DNA of 64,000 nt from Sipunculus nudus (taxonomy: Eukaryota; Annelida; Sipuncula; Golfingiida; Sipunculidae): positions 9,943,019 through 10,007,018 of the forward strand of contig CM049306.1 of assembly GCA_026874595.1 (NCBI GenBank), written 5' to 3'. Below, piece after piece: positions 1 to 12,124 of this stretch; position 1 is the stretch's first letter; every line of letters starts with the position of its first letter. The position numbers and the translations under genes were made by a program. Below the pieces are notes generated by a model. That model had not been told where the DNA came from and did not search any database. It saw only the letters and a list, made by a program, of their open reading frames with translations.

Positions 1-1035
1 ACAGTTCATTGACAATATTATTCTAAAAAATTGCTGAAATAAGCAGCATTTCATTTTCTAAAGGTGCAGCCTACATCCAAATGCTCATGTGAATTAAATA
101 CTTAGAATAAAGATAGCAGAGTTCAGTGCCAGGGGGCTTCATTTCTTGACCACACAGCCTCAATACAGATCCCAGAGTGTTCTTTTTAAGAGTGCTTCGG
201 TTAGTGTAAAATCTGTCATTTTCATATATCTTGACACCTATTTAAGAATGCTCTGTGATCATTTGATTGACATGTTGTCATTTCCACTTCTGGATCAGAT
301 ATCAGTAATGTCAGTAAAGTGGATTTACAACCTTTCTAGTTTCCTCCTGTGAAGAGTTGCTTCCATGAATGAAGGTTGTGGCTCCTCAGTGGAGCACGTA
401 GAAGAGGATTTATAATGTCAGCTCATGATGATGGTATTTTATCATATATGAAAAGCTTGTTATTTTGTTATACACATAAATCTCCAAATTATGACCACCA
501 ATGGGACCTTGATAAAGTGGTCAAGGTAGTCCTCTAAGAAAGGTCTTATAAAGAGCAACAAAAATGGGGACTGTGAAGTGGAATTTTAATTTGAGGTGGA
601 TTGCTAAACAGAGGTAGTGGTTAGGTGTGGGTTTACTGTATCTCTTATATGAATATCTTTTTTTTTTTAATGTCGTGAACACACGTTCATGAATATTCCA
701 TAATGGAGAGAAAAAGTGCCAAATGAAGGCCATGGAGCAAGAAGGCTATATATATGGGACTTTGACCTGCAGATGGTATTTTGCAAAGCTTTTAATGCAG
801 TTGTTAAACTGTCCTTTCTAGTAATGCATATTTCTTAGTTGTTTGAATTCATAAAGAAAATCTGAATAATTTTAATTTAATTCACATTTTATTCTGTGTC
901 AGCATCCTAGATTGTAAGAAGATATGATGGCATTGATCATTTTAAGAACCATTTAAAGCAATAATTTCCCAGTGTCACGTTTATCATTCAATGTGGATTA
1001 TTATCTAAATGCATTTACTTGGTGGTTTCCTGCAG

Positions 1036-1037
<2 letters not shown>
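1..1037. other. Unique AT-rich sequence, no gene seen
   Basis: No supported gene. Open frames stay under 95 codons and show no recognisable motif. A T10 run lies near 658-669. No repeat unit shared with the rest of the window was noticed. Confidence 0.5.

Positions 1038-1071
<34 letters not shown>
1038..1071. repeat. (TA)n microsatellite
   Basis: About 17 uninterrupted TA dinucleotides. The tract directly abuts the hammerhead-like repeat that follows, and the same arrangement recurs near 31.2 kb, so the tract probably belongs to the end of that mobile repeat. Confidence 0.95.
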
Positions 1072-1149
1072 CTCTGAAGAAAAACAACACTGTTAATTCA
1101 CAACAGACTGTTTCACGGGATGCGACCCGATCATCAGGTGAATGTGGCC
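1071..1149 (-). mobile_element. Short dispersed repeat with (TA)n end, possible Penelope-like remnant
   Basis: This ~80-bp block starts at a (TA)n tract and matches 31206-31271 almost base for base, except for a 14-bp segment absent from the second copy. Similarity stops on the right at about 1149. Read on the minus strand it holds a hammerhead-like fold and then runs into the (TA)n tract. Hammerhead motifs are known from Penelope-like retroelements and from retrozymes. Assigning this copy to either class is inference, because no reverse transcriptase or GIY-YIG coding sequence is visible beside it. Confidence 0.5.
1095..1143 (-). ncRNA. Hammerhead-type self-cleaving ribozyme motif (type I topology)
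   Basis: On the minus strand the conserved core CTGATGA (1131-1137) is followed by a stem II of CGGG/CCCG (1126-1129 with 1116-1119) and then GAAA (1111-1114). Stem III is very short: ACAG (1108-1111) can face CTGT (1103-1106) around one to three loop bases. Stem I is six perfect pairs, ATTCAC (1138-1143) with GTGAAT (1096-1101). These helices place the predicted cleavage between 1102 and 1101, after a GTT triplet. Two weak points are visible: the first stem II pair is U-U instead of the usual G-C, and the cleavage base is U where C is commonest. A tiny stem III is typical of retroelement hammerheads. Activity cannot be judged from sequence. Confidence 0.6.
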
Positions 1150-4100
1150 ACATATATAATGTGCTGGGAAATTATAGAAATGTGCTAAGAGATGTGATAC
1201 ATGTAAGACTGGCATATGAAGATATTGGAATAATTCTGAAGCTTATACTGTAAAATCATGATATATCATTAATTTTTTGTTATAAATGTTATTAATTTTT
1301 GTATGGATATAAACCAGTTTCGATGTTTAAATTTAGATCTTGGTTTGAAAAAATATATATCACTAGTACTAAGTATATTAACTTTTGCTCTAGCCTTCAC
1401 AAATCTTTTGAAGTTTTATTTTGTCAGTTTTAGTGGCCATGCACTTTTTGACATAGAGAGTACTAGGTGTTTGTGTAGGGGAGGGGGAGACTAGCGTGAC
1501 TTGTATAGTATTTATCCTGTCACTGATACTGATATCAGCCAACATCCAATTTTATTTAGATATTGCACAGGAGTCTGTCCAAAAGGGAAATATTTCCTAA
1601 CAGAGTTTTATAAACGTTTTGCATTAAACAAAAAAATTAAGTTTGTTTTATACAGTACTTAAGTTTAAAAAAAGCTGTTAGAGGGCCTTATGTGCTGCCC
1701 CAGACATGAATTCCATTCGCCATCCCCCCCCCCCCCAAAAAAAAAAAAACATACCCCTGGACCTCCATGTTTGTGACAACATATGCTTGTAAAAATATAT
1801 AATGAGGGCATATATATGGATTATAGTTTTATTTAATTTGTTGAGATTATGGGTAACAGGTTCTTAGAAGTTTTGTTGATCTTATAACAAATGATATAAT
1901 TGCAATATTCATAGAACATTTAAATGTTGGTTTACACATGTTGTTTTTTGCATTTTGAAAAAAAAACAAAGATGTGAGTTTACCATTTAGGATTGCACGA
2001 GATTAATGACTGATTGGTTCTTGCTCATATATGTCACTTTAGAAAGTGTGCTTATGTCAGAGACAAGACAAATATAAGCACCCAAAGGCATTGTCCTGCT
2101 CCATGACTGAGATGAGCTTCCCTCACTCCGGCACCCGTTACCACGACAACCATAAACAGGGGCATCAAAGTAAAGTAGACAGATTCAAGAACCATCATAT
2201 ACACAACATTTACCTGTGCATTTAAAACAGCATTATTACCAAGATACTGAAACTAAATATCCAACAGAGCTTTAAGACAAAATCGTATGATTGTCTGTCT
2301 GTCTGTTTAAAAAATGGTTGCTGATTGCCAGCCAGAACTATACAGGTATTCACACATGAGGAGAAACCAGCCTAAATATATTGTTTGATTTCATGTCTGC
2401 TCCGGTCGGTTGCCATTTGCCTGTCTGTAAGACTTACTAAAACCTGATATATATGAGCAGTAGACCCATCTAGTGCAGTGATCATATCATTTTATGATTT
2501 TACATTCTTGTTTATTTGGTGGAAACAAATTTGTTATCAGTGATTGTAGAATTCATAAATGTTGCATTTTATGAAATTTTGCACCTATACTTCAAACCTG
2601 TGCAGCTACGCTGATTAAATATTAATGGTATATTCATATTGATGAAGGGTGTGACATGGCCAATATGTTTTGAATGCACTGGTTAACTGCGTATGCACAA
2701 TGATGAAGGTTGTTATATGGCCTCTATTGGTGCTAATGATGTAAATATATTCACAGCTAGTTATCAATGATATATAGGTATTATAGTTTGATAAAGGTTA
2801 TATATATCTTGTGGTTGTGTTGATAGATATTAGTTTACATTTGGTTATATAATTAAGGTAGCTTTTTAGGAGATAAGCTATAGTTCTACCTGTCTCATAT
2901 AAGCTTATATTCGTGTTAAGGTAGGGTCCCTGGCAAACTTCGGAGGTAGAACAATGCCAGATTTGTTCTGCATGCCATCATGTATTTTTGTTATGTGGAT
3001 AGGCACTAGGTACAGCCCGATCTGATTAAAAAGTTTTCATTGCATTACCATCAACGAAGATGCGTATTTAAATATTGATAAGCCAACCAAATGAAATGCA
3101 TTACGTTACAAAATCTTAATATTCATGAGAATGTGCTGTTTTCTACGACAATAACTGATGAGCCGATGCAGCACTGTCAAGTGATATCTGTAACATTAAT
3201 ACGCATGAGAACTCGCAGTAGTTGGACCTTTTCAACTTAAATGTCAAGTATTGAAATAAGCCATACTTTACTGTAAAGCCACATCAAGTTTAAATATTTT
3301 AAAATTATGCGTAAGACATATCTGAAGTAAAAAAAGTTTATTGTAAATGAATTATTATCAACATGGCGAATGCTCGTTCAACATTGCGGGAAGAATTTAT
3401 GTGTTCTACCCGGGGCTGACGCTTTGCTAGATTTTCATTAAGAAAATATCGGGTTTATTTTTTAACAGTTTTACTGCTTACAAGTGCACAAATTAAATTC
3501 GAAATAGGTGAGAAGGCCATCTGTCTACACGGTGATTGGATTTTAAACTGAAGGGTGGACAGTATTGTCTTTATATTATTATAAAACAGACTTGATCACC
3601 GTGACCTGATTAGAAGAAGGAATTTGTGTTCCGCAGGCCGAATTGATAAAAAAGACTTGATGTCATTTTTTCTGGATTTAGTTAAACCAGGCTTGAGGTC
3701 ATATTTTCTGTATCAACTAAGGAAGGCTCATTCAGTGCTCAAACATAAAAATTATAAATCTGACAAAGTTCTTACCAAGAGCCATTTCTTTTCATACCTG
3801 ACAGTACCTAGTTTTCAATGTTAAAAAAGGGAGGACAGTAACCATGCAGTCCATGTTTGCAGATGATATGTTAACGCTCTGTGTGGGGCTGTAATCCTAG
3901 GTGAAGTCCCGCTTAGAATTTCCTCTCCTACAGCAAGATTATCTGATACATATTTTTGCAGCATCGCTGTGGCGTCAACACTTAGGAAAGAATGATAATG
4001 ATCGTACATGCTTTCATTGTTATAACCAATAACATTCTAACACGTATAATGACAGATGCGGTAGTGTACTGCATAGGAATTTGATCATAGGAATACGAAT

Positions 4101-5169
4101 GAACAGACCTAAACGACCACGGAGACCCAGGGTAAAGATAGACGAGGGAACTACCGACTCCTGCTTTGACTGAACCTACATTTTATATAGACAGCTTATT
4201 TAGTGTGTGAGAATCCATGGCTTGTGTATCTCTCCCAGGGGCCGCTGTCTACAGCTGAGACAATCCCCCGTGATTCCATTTTAAAAATATATCGCTTCAG
4301 GACTGTACTATCTAACATTCCCCGTGACCTTCACGGAAAACAGTTGTGTATATTTTGAAGATATTCATATTGATTAACTTTAGTCTGGCTGTTCAGGAGC
4401 ATCCATGACGTCCTTTCAAAGAAGTACATTATTTAAACCGTAAACCCACGGTTAATTTCACCAAACAGTAACAGTGTGGTGCTAAAACAGAAATCAATAG
4501 ATATCACTAGTTTGAAGCATGTATTTTAGATGATCCACCCTTTGAAGTTTGGATTCTGTGTTCAGATCAGCTCTTCGAGTTTGAGTGGTTTTTTGTGTGT
4601 GTGTGTGACTGATGTGAGCTGTTTTGCAAAGGGAACACGGTTAGATAATTTTTTCATACATGTCACTGTGCGAGACATTTTCCTATTTTAATGAAAGGGT
4701 ATACCTATATCTGACATTTCAATATAAAACCTTCCACGCCTCATTTCTTATCTAGAGTCTACTCTCATTTTACGTTCGTGGCATGTTTCAATGTATGTAT
4801 ATAACTATGTCTTACACATCGCCAGCTGTGTTGCGTAATTCCATAATAAAAACTGTGTCATCCTCAAAGACATATCATGTCAGTGTTCTTACCGCGTTAC
4901 ATAGTTTTCTTGACTGTGATACTGTAATTTTGTGTCATATTTATGACGTCATATCCGGATTTGAATCTCTTCTTCTTTCTTCCATTTATGTATTAAACTT
5001 TACATCTGTAGTGATTTACTTGTGGTTAAAATCCAGTCATAAATGCACTCTTGGCATCATTGGATATACGTGAATGTCTAAATAAATGTATTCATCAATT
5101 TCATTGTTTCTTGTCATAGTCACCCTTAATTTTACCAGTTTTCTTACAAAGCCGGACTAGCTAAAAAAA
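1150..5169. other. Unique sequence, no gene seen
   Basis: No supported gene. It holds a C13 then A13 run at 1724-1749 and a short (GT)n near 4595-4607. A 19-codon frame in a good start context (ATGGCG at 3363-3368) ends at a TGA near 3419 and has no visible continuation. Other frames are below 100 codons and match no family I recognise. Confidence 0.45.
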
Positions 5170-5187
5170 TGTGTGTGTGTGTGTGTG
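5170..5187. repeat. (TG)n microsatellite
   Basis: Nine TG dinucleotides in a row after a short A run. Confidence 0.9.
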
Positions 5188-5270
5188 AATGTACCTCTTG
5201 GCATCCAACATCCTAAAACTGATACTACAGGCACTAGTTTGTAGCCATATATTCTCTTTTTAATGAGTCT

Positions 5271-5350
5271 GTCAATTGCAGCACTGATATTGAACACCTG
5301 CAATTTATTTGTCAATTGCAGCACTGATATTGAACACCTGCAATTTATTT
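5271..5350. repeat. Perfect 40-bp tandem duplication
   Basis: Positions 5271-5310 and 5311-5350 are identical, each beginning GTCAATTGCAGCACTG and ending CAATTTATTT. The lack of any difference suggests a recent slippage event. Each unit contains TTGCAG and CTGCAA close to its two ends, so the unit is itself partly palindromic. Confidence 0.95.
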
Positions 5351-8300
5351 GGCCCCTAATTTTCAAGACTTTTTGACACTACAATACGTTGTATCAAAAA
5401 ATTTTGTAATATCAATTTATATGATGCTGTAACTGTTACTTATACATATAATATGAATCTTCATAACCTCTGTTAAATATTAAGTATCTCTGTAACTTTT
5501 CGTGTATGTTTCTTTGGACAGATTTGATTCTAATTATTACTAACCGTTGTTGGCCAGCCGATCGTTAGTTTCTTTCCAGTCATTTTGATATACATTGCAC
5601 TGTGCATCTCGCTGGAACGAAGCTCGAACGAGATTTTATTTAAGGGGCGGGGGGTTGAGAAGTCTTCTATTTTTTTCGGTCATGGGTCGTGGCAACTGAT
5701 AATTCAACAAAGCTGAAGGACTCTTACGGTAAAGAGCGACGTTAGTCCAGTTGGAGTTGCTCACAGGCCACAATTGCTCATGAGGAAGTCGGGTTGAAGA
5801 TTTTGTTACTCTGATGACTCCATTACTGTTGAAGATATTTCAATCGAACCTAGTGCACTGATGATTCTTATAGTTTCCATATCATCCAAGATATTTTATG
5901 TACCAATGTTGTGACACAAACAGATTCTGTACTTTAAAACTTTTTTTTTGCCATTGGTTTCTAACAATACATAAGTGTACCAATTTTCTTTGAGATGCAA
6001 ACTCTCTTCAATTCCATTAGGAATGCCCCGAAGCGACAAGCTCTGGTGTCCTGCGGTGACCTGGTAAAGTCTTAAATAATTAATGTGTGAAACAAATGAA
6101 TCATAAAATAATTTACGCCTGAACCCTTGGTTGTGTTAAGAGTAAGCTCTGGGGTACGATTTAGAGCCAATTCTTCCAATGCTTGAGGCAGCCAACTCTG
6201 CTTGTTGTACGTTATCTGTAGATACTCGCATCATACAGGTCTCTTGCCCTTCATCTTTTGACAACTTCCTTAATATATATATTAGAACAGGTTAAAGTGC
6301 CAAGCAGAACATAATTTGCAAATGTCAGATCCAAATCTATAAAGGCAATACAGTTCAATGGATCAGTCTGCAACAAAAAAGGAGTAGCTTTTACAACTAC
6401 ACCCATATATGTTAGGTAAACGAGTTTCTATCGGGCACGTCTGGTATATAAAAGTACAGTTTTATGTGATTGGATTAACTTTCATCAGAGAAATTCCTTT
6501 ATAAAATGTTATATTGACCTTTTTCTGACAGTGTAGATAATGACCCTGCATGGTCAGAAGAATTTACAGTATTTATATTACAATTTATATAAAAATAAAG
6601 ATTACTTTTTCTGAACCGTTATGCATCTCCAGTTATTGGCTAACGTTTCTCAGTGGACTCTAGAAATACCCATGTGGTTTAAGTTATACCATAGGCCTAT
6701 ATTTGCGCTCAGTACTACATAACTGCTGCGGGTAGATGGTATTGTTTTGTTAAATGAATGAAAACATATTCAGGTTTTTTACTTAAGCCTTGCCATACCG
6801 CATGTAGGGTAGGAACACCGTATATTTTCTTAGGTATATTTTGTTGTCTTGGTGGAGTTTTAGTAAAATTATGTATTTGACTAAAATCTACAGAGAACCC
6901 TAATGGTCAATGGACCATGCATAGTGAGTTTGTCTGCAAAATAAATCTGAATAACCCAGATTCTTTGTTTACGATGTTCTCTTCTAAATATCACATGCAC
7001 TGATGTCTGATCTCTGTAGCCTGTCATTATGAAGGAGAGACCCGTCGGTCATACATTCACTCCGTGGAAACGTTTGTATGATAGTGGATAACAATGAAAT
7101 AATAATGGTGGCAATGAAAATAACGTTTCTGCTGGATTGCATTATAAGGGATGTCAGCTATAGCTTTAATTCAAATTACTCGCTGCCCCAACTGTAGTTT
7201 ACACACCTATACAAGTCACACGATCAGTAGTTGGTATCAGACAATATATATAACATAAACCCAGTTTATGTCGTCATATAAACTCAAGAGTATTAGCTAA
7301 ACGACAATACGCTTTTAAAAATTTAAACCTTATGAATATTCTTCCAAATAAAATTATCCTTGACAGTCGTGTTGTCTAACGCCATAACCAGAAGCCTGAA
7401 TGTTCAATATGTTTTCATGACAAAAACACAGACATAAAAAATTGACCACATTAAGATTTGTAACGGCCCTAAAATTAGTCAATCTTCATTTTCAGTCTCT
7501 TCAAGCACCCGTGGACTTCTATCAGTAACTTGTAAATAACTGTTACACAGACTTATAAATAGATAAGGGTGAACTTTTAACCTTCCTATCACTAAGGGAA
7601 TAGTCATTCAACGGGGCAAGTTTCTTTTATGCGCAACAGGGACAGGTAGAAAGAAACGCTCAGCTAGCCCGTATCACATGAACAGTCGTCCAATCCGGCT
7701 GTACATCGCAGGCTCCACTTTGTTTCCATCTGAACACCTTTTAATTTCCAAGTCAATGTTTCAGCAGTAATTGCTATCTAACCAGCCAACGCCAACCTCC
7801 AGTAAGGTTGTCATGGGGGAAGTGTTGGGTTAAAAGTAAGGAGGCATTTTTGGTAATTTTATATTATTTTTTTCTGTCCTGCAACATCCAATTTAGCTGA
7901 ATAATTAATGATTACGGAAACAGGGCGTTAGATGGCGCTAACAGGATTAGAGAGAGAAAGAGGCACCAGACAACACTCAACATGACCACGGACGTATCTA
8001 GAATTCTGACCAACTGATTTACGGAGAGGAAATTGTCGGGAAATAGGGTTTTGGCTATTGGTCCTTCAATAAACACTGGATCACCAACAAAGATCCACAT
8101 AAAGGCTTGGCTAGGAAGACGGATCCGTCCAAAATACCGGTTTCAGAAAGTATTTGGCCAGGCCAACTGGTATACGGACAGGGGCTCCTCATACAAACTA
8201 GTTTACGGCCAGGGTCTGAACTGCGGATTGGCTGCATTCTGAAGAATGTAGGTCCGTCAGACAACATGCTCTCACAGAAACGAGTGCCTTTCTTTTCAAA

Positions 8301-10150
8301 AATCAACTAACAACCTTTCGTTAACTTCCATTTAGTCCAAGGGAGACATAATTACAAGGTCAATTATCAGTTTAATGTCATTCATTATAACTATAATTAG
8401 TAATGGTATATGTTTTTATTATTCTTTGTTTGAATTCGGAGAAGACCAATATATCGGATATCAGGAAGCCCAGCAATTTTTGTACTGTGAACCGCTCTCA
8501 GGAAATACGATGGTAACTTATAATTACTGCATTATAATTTTAGTTCCTGGGTGACAAGGGCAAGTGACAATATAAATCCACAAAAGGCCAAACCGTGATT
8601 ACATATATGCCTGTGTTCTCGGTCATTACCTGAAACTTTGGGTGTACGTATTATATCACCTGGGTCGTGGTGTACCGTTTTCAGATTTGAGTTCAAAGTC
8701 GTAGTCCGTTTATTGCTCTTGTGGTCGTAAACAAGGATGAACACGCACAGATCAAAACATATCATAAGATAAAAAAAGACGTCATCATTGGTTGATAAAC
8801 ATTTAGCCAAAGCGTATCAAGTATTCCCCGGTTAAGGAATTTGTCCACGATGAGGCTTGACGTGCAGGTCCCAAGACCATGGTTCTTGTCCCCGTCACGT
8901 GAGTAGATCAAAAGAAGGCATCGGGGAGCTTTCTGGTTGTGTTTTTGATGAACGTTAAATTAGACCGGATACGCAAGTATAAATTATATACGATGTAAAC
9001 AAAAGTGTTCTCATCCTTTTAATATAGACAGTTTTCCAAAAGGTAATGTCCAAAGTTCCCTTTAAATAAAGTTATCGACATCGTAAGATGATAAGTCAAC
9101 CCAGCTTTTTTCGGTGTGTGATATAGTTCTCGTAGTTTATATTGTTATTATCACGTAACTGAATCTCTGACAATCCAATTTGCCGGATATCTCTTTTCAC
9201 CTCTTTTTCACTATGTGGTTATTGATTTTGCCGTCGTCTTAATTTGGTCACGTTCTGAAGCAGCTCCACTCACAAACCCTCAAATAACCATCCGTTTCTT
9301 TTTAATTCCGCTGCCAAACGTGTTTACTGGGGTCGCAAAACGAGTGACAGGGTTATTTAACACTACAAGGCCGGGCAACACGCCATCGTAACATTCATCA
9401 ATTAGCTGCTCCTTTCTAAATTTAGACAAGTTTATGGTGTCGGGGGAGGTTTAAAGAATGGGGAAGACCTCGGTAACATTTGTCTAAAGGGTCTTTTGTT
9501 TCCGGGATATCTTCCTAATTTCAAGACCGTCGTTTAAATAATTGATATTGTATTCCATTACGGGACAGAGATAAGCCGAATCATGATGCATGTAATTAAA
9601 ATAAAAAGTTAATGTTTATATACTTGTAAAGAATTGTTGTTAATCCGTGATTGTGTAAACCGGTCTTCTTTTTATTTGGACAGAAAATTACCCTAGTTTA
9701 GTGTTCAAACGCCTGAGTGTTTAAACTATATTCTTCTGTCGGGTTAACAAACGTATAAACTTGAGGTGCGCTAATGTGTTGGAGATAGAAAGGTCACGGC
9801 CTGGGGGAGTAATCAGAGATAGACTTTATTCCTTTTCGTGTCACATATCTAACTCGATAACCCGACAGATTTAACACTCTTCAGAGGTTTTAGTTTACTG
9901 GCAGTGACTGTAGATATATGAAGAAGAGCAACTCCTTCTGAATGAAATAATAAATAAATGTGTAAATAAATAATGTCCAATTGATCGGAAGAGGCACGGA
10001 TGCGAACAAGATTGCAGTTACAGTGTGTGTCCAGGTTTTGACCTCTGCAAAATAGCCCCCAGTACATCGAAATTAAATTCCAACAAAGTTCGGAACACCA
10101 TCCAGAATAGATTATGATAACTGTTACAATTTACGCAGTGGTGATATATA
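5351..10150. other. Long unique stretch, no gene seen
   Basis: No supported gene, repeat array or RNA. Overlapping open frames on both strands at 8033-8310 (up to 83 codons) show no recognisable domain. The part from 9150 to 9560 has mixed, non-repetitive composition with an AATTAG site and could be conserved non-coding DNA, but that cannot be decided from one sequence. Confidence 0.4.
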
Positions 10151-10152
10151 AA

Positions 10153-10190
10153 ACTAGGGACCCATGGGTCTCGACGCTCAACCGAATTTA
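10153..10190 (+). repeat. Left terminal inverted repeat
   Basis: About 71 percent identical to the reverse complement of 15074-15111. The same end sequence, including GGGACCCATGGGTCTCGACG, recurs at 31918, which marks it as a true element terminus. Confidence 0.55.
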
Positions 10191-10329
10191 TGTATAAGGA
10201 TATTTATCAAGAAATTCATCAGAATGATGGCCCTCAATGAGCTTGTGACCAAAACATCTGGGCACTTGAAGCATTTAAAGTATTGTAACAATCTTTAAAC
10301 TTTTCAGAATGACAGTCCTGTGATCTTAC

Positions 10330-11400
10330 CCAATGACCTTGTCACCAAAAAATCTGAGAACTTATTATCTTTGAACTTGCAGTATTTAGATTATTGTAAC
10401 AATCATTAAAAAGTGGGTCCAGTGACCTTGACCTCTGACCAGATAAATTCAAAATCTTAAGATTTCCTCACTTTGGGCAAGTAAGCCTTGTGTGAAAGAT
10501 GGAAAGATTTGGATGAAAAAAAAAATGATTTACAGTGCATCTACAATATTTTTTAAGATGTTGCTCATGTGACCTTCACCTTTGATCTCTGGACCCTGAA
10601 AATCAAAATGATTTTTACTTAAGTGGTGGGTCATTAATGGATCAAGTTGAAGCCAATCTGTCTATCCAAAGCATTATTATCATCCATTAACTAATGCGTG
10701 AATGGATGGGTCCTGTGACCCAGTGCTTTGACTCTATAACCCCAAAATAGAATGGTATCTTTCCCTATCGGCAGGTGAGCAATATTTTGAAGATGGAAGG
10801 TTTGGGTTAAAAATTTGGCTTGAAATGCATACACATTATTTTTAAAGAAATGGGTCCTGTTGCCTTGACCTTTGACCGTTGGACCCCAAAAACGACAGGG
10901 TTTTTACTTTAGTGGTGAGCCATATATAAATTAAGTTTGAAACCAATATGTCAAACTTAACTTGAGTTATCATCTGGAAAATCAATTTATGAAGAGGTGG
11001 CCCTTGTGACCTTGACCTTTGACCTTGTGACCCCAAATTCATTTATGCCTTCCCCATACAAGCAAGACAGCTATGTGCGCAAGATGGAAAGTTTGTGATG
11101 AAAAGCTTGGCTTAAAATGCATCCATTATCTTTTTAAATAAGTGACTCCAGTGACCTTGACTTTTGACTTCATGACCCCAAAATCAGAAAGTTTATTGCT
11201 TTAATGGTGAGCCATATGTAAGTCAACTGAAAAATCGATGTGTCAATCCAACTTGGAGTTATGATCTGAAAACAATTTGTGTGGATGGACGGATGGATGG
11301 ACAGAAAGACAGACGAACAGACAGGGTGATTACTATAGGGCATCCACCTGTGATCAATAAACACACCCGGTTTTAGGAAACTAAATGCAGTCACTGCTAA
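10330..11400. repeat. GACCTTGACCTTTGACC repeat block
   Basis: Diverged units, each of which places a GACCTTGACC(T)TTGACC motif just before GACCCCAAAA. The motif is seen near 10422, 10570, 10857, 11007 and 11151. Spacers share phrases such as 'atggaaggtttggg' and 'gtgagccatat'. The block closes with a GGATGGACGGATGG tract near 11282. A matching block lies at 32041-32500. Confidence 0.8.
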
Positions 11401-11457
11401 GAAACTGACATGATTGTTGTCATTTTATAGTAAAAAAAATAGAAAAATATTCGTTAA

Positions 11458-11760
11458 AATGAGTAAAAAATACAGGTGGCGCCACCACTTTTCGGGAACT
11501 GACAAAACTAGTCATGGTCGACATTAAATGCAAGATTCATGGCAATTCATGCATTAATTATCAAAATATTGCATGTTTTTGTACCAATTTTGATATTATT
11601 CTTGGGGGGGGGGGGGGTACTTTCAAGCCCCATAGCTCGGAGGATATAGGTCACAGCGACCAAATTTCTGGTTTCCAAGGAGATTTTTATTGACCTCCCC
11701 TGATGTTCACTAAGAGTTTTCTAGGACCAGCAGTTATGATTTGTGCCCTGCTAACGGACG
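11458..11760 (-). repeat. Inverted copy of the ~335-bp array unit
   Basis: Reading from 'aaatacaggtggcgccacc' at 11468 to 'gccctgctaacgg' at 11757, this block is the reverse complement of the tandem units that start at about 12150. A third copy in the same orientation as this one lies at 32788-33068. With the first array unit it forms a large inverted repeat with arms of about 280-300 bp and a spacer of about 390 bp. It includes a G14 run at 11604-11617. Confidence 0.75.
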
Positions 11761-12124
11761 ACCGGAAGGCACGACGGCCCGATGGACAAAGCGCCTTTCC
11801 TATACCTCAGTTGACTTACAGTCACCTGAGTTTAAAAAGAAGAACAGAGATCACCAAGCAAAGGATATAATAAAAATCTTGTACAGGTGCAATTTGATTG
11901 AGAGAAATTCCAAGTCTGTCTTGGCATTTATGTAACTCTGATGCACGTGCTTTCCCATAAAATGATGACATCCGCTGGAATTAAAAGTGATCTGTATACA
12001 CCTGATTGTTTCTGGACCGCACAAATGGACATGTTTCTGACTGCGTTGTGCACTTTTTTTTAGCCGCGCAAGTCCGTACAAGTGGACACACGGCTTTAGT
12101 TTATTCATCACATCCCCATATCAT

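Noticed and set aside
3363-3419. Short frame in a good start context (ATGGCG)
   Set aside because: Only 18 residues before a stop, with no convincing downstream exon or upstream promoter.
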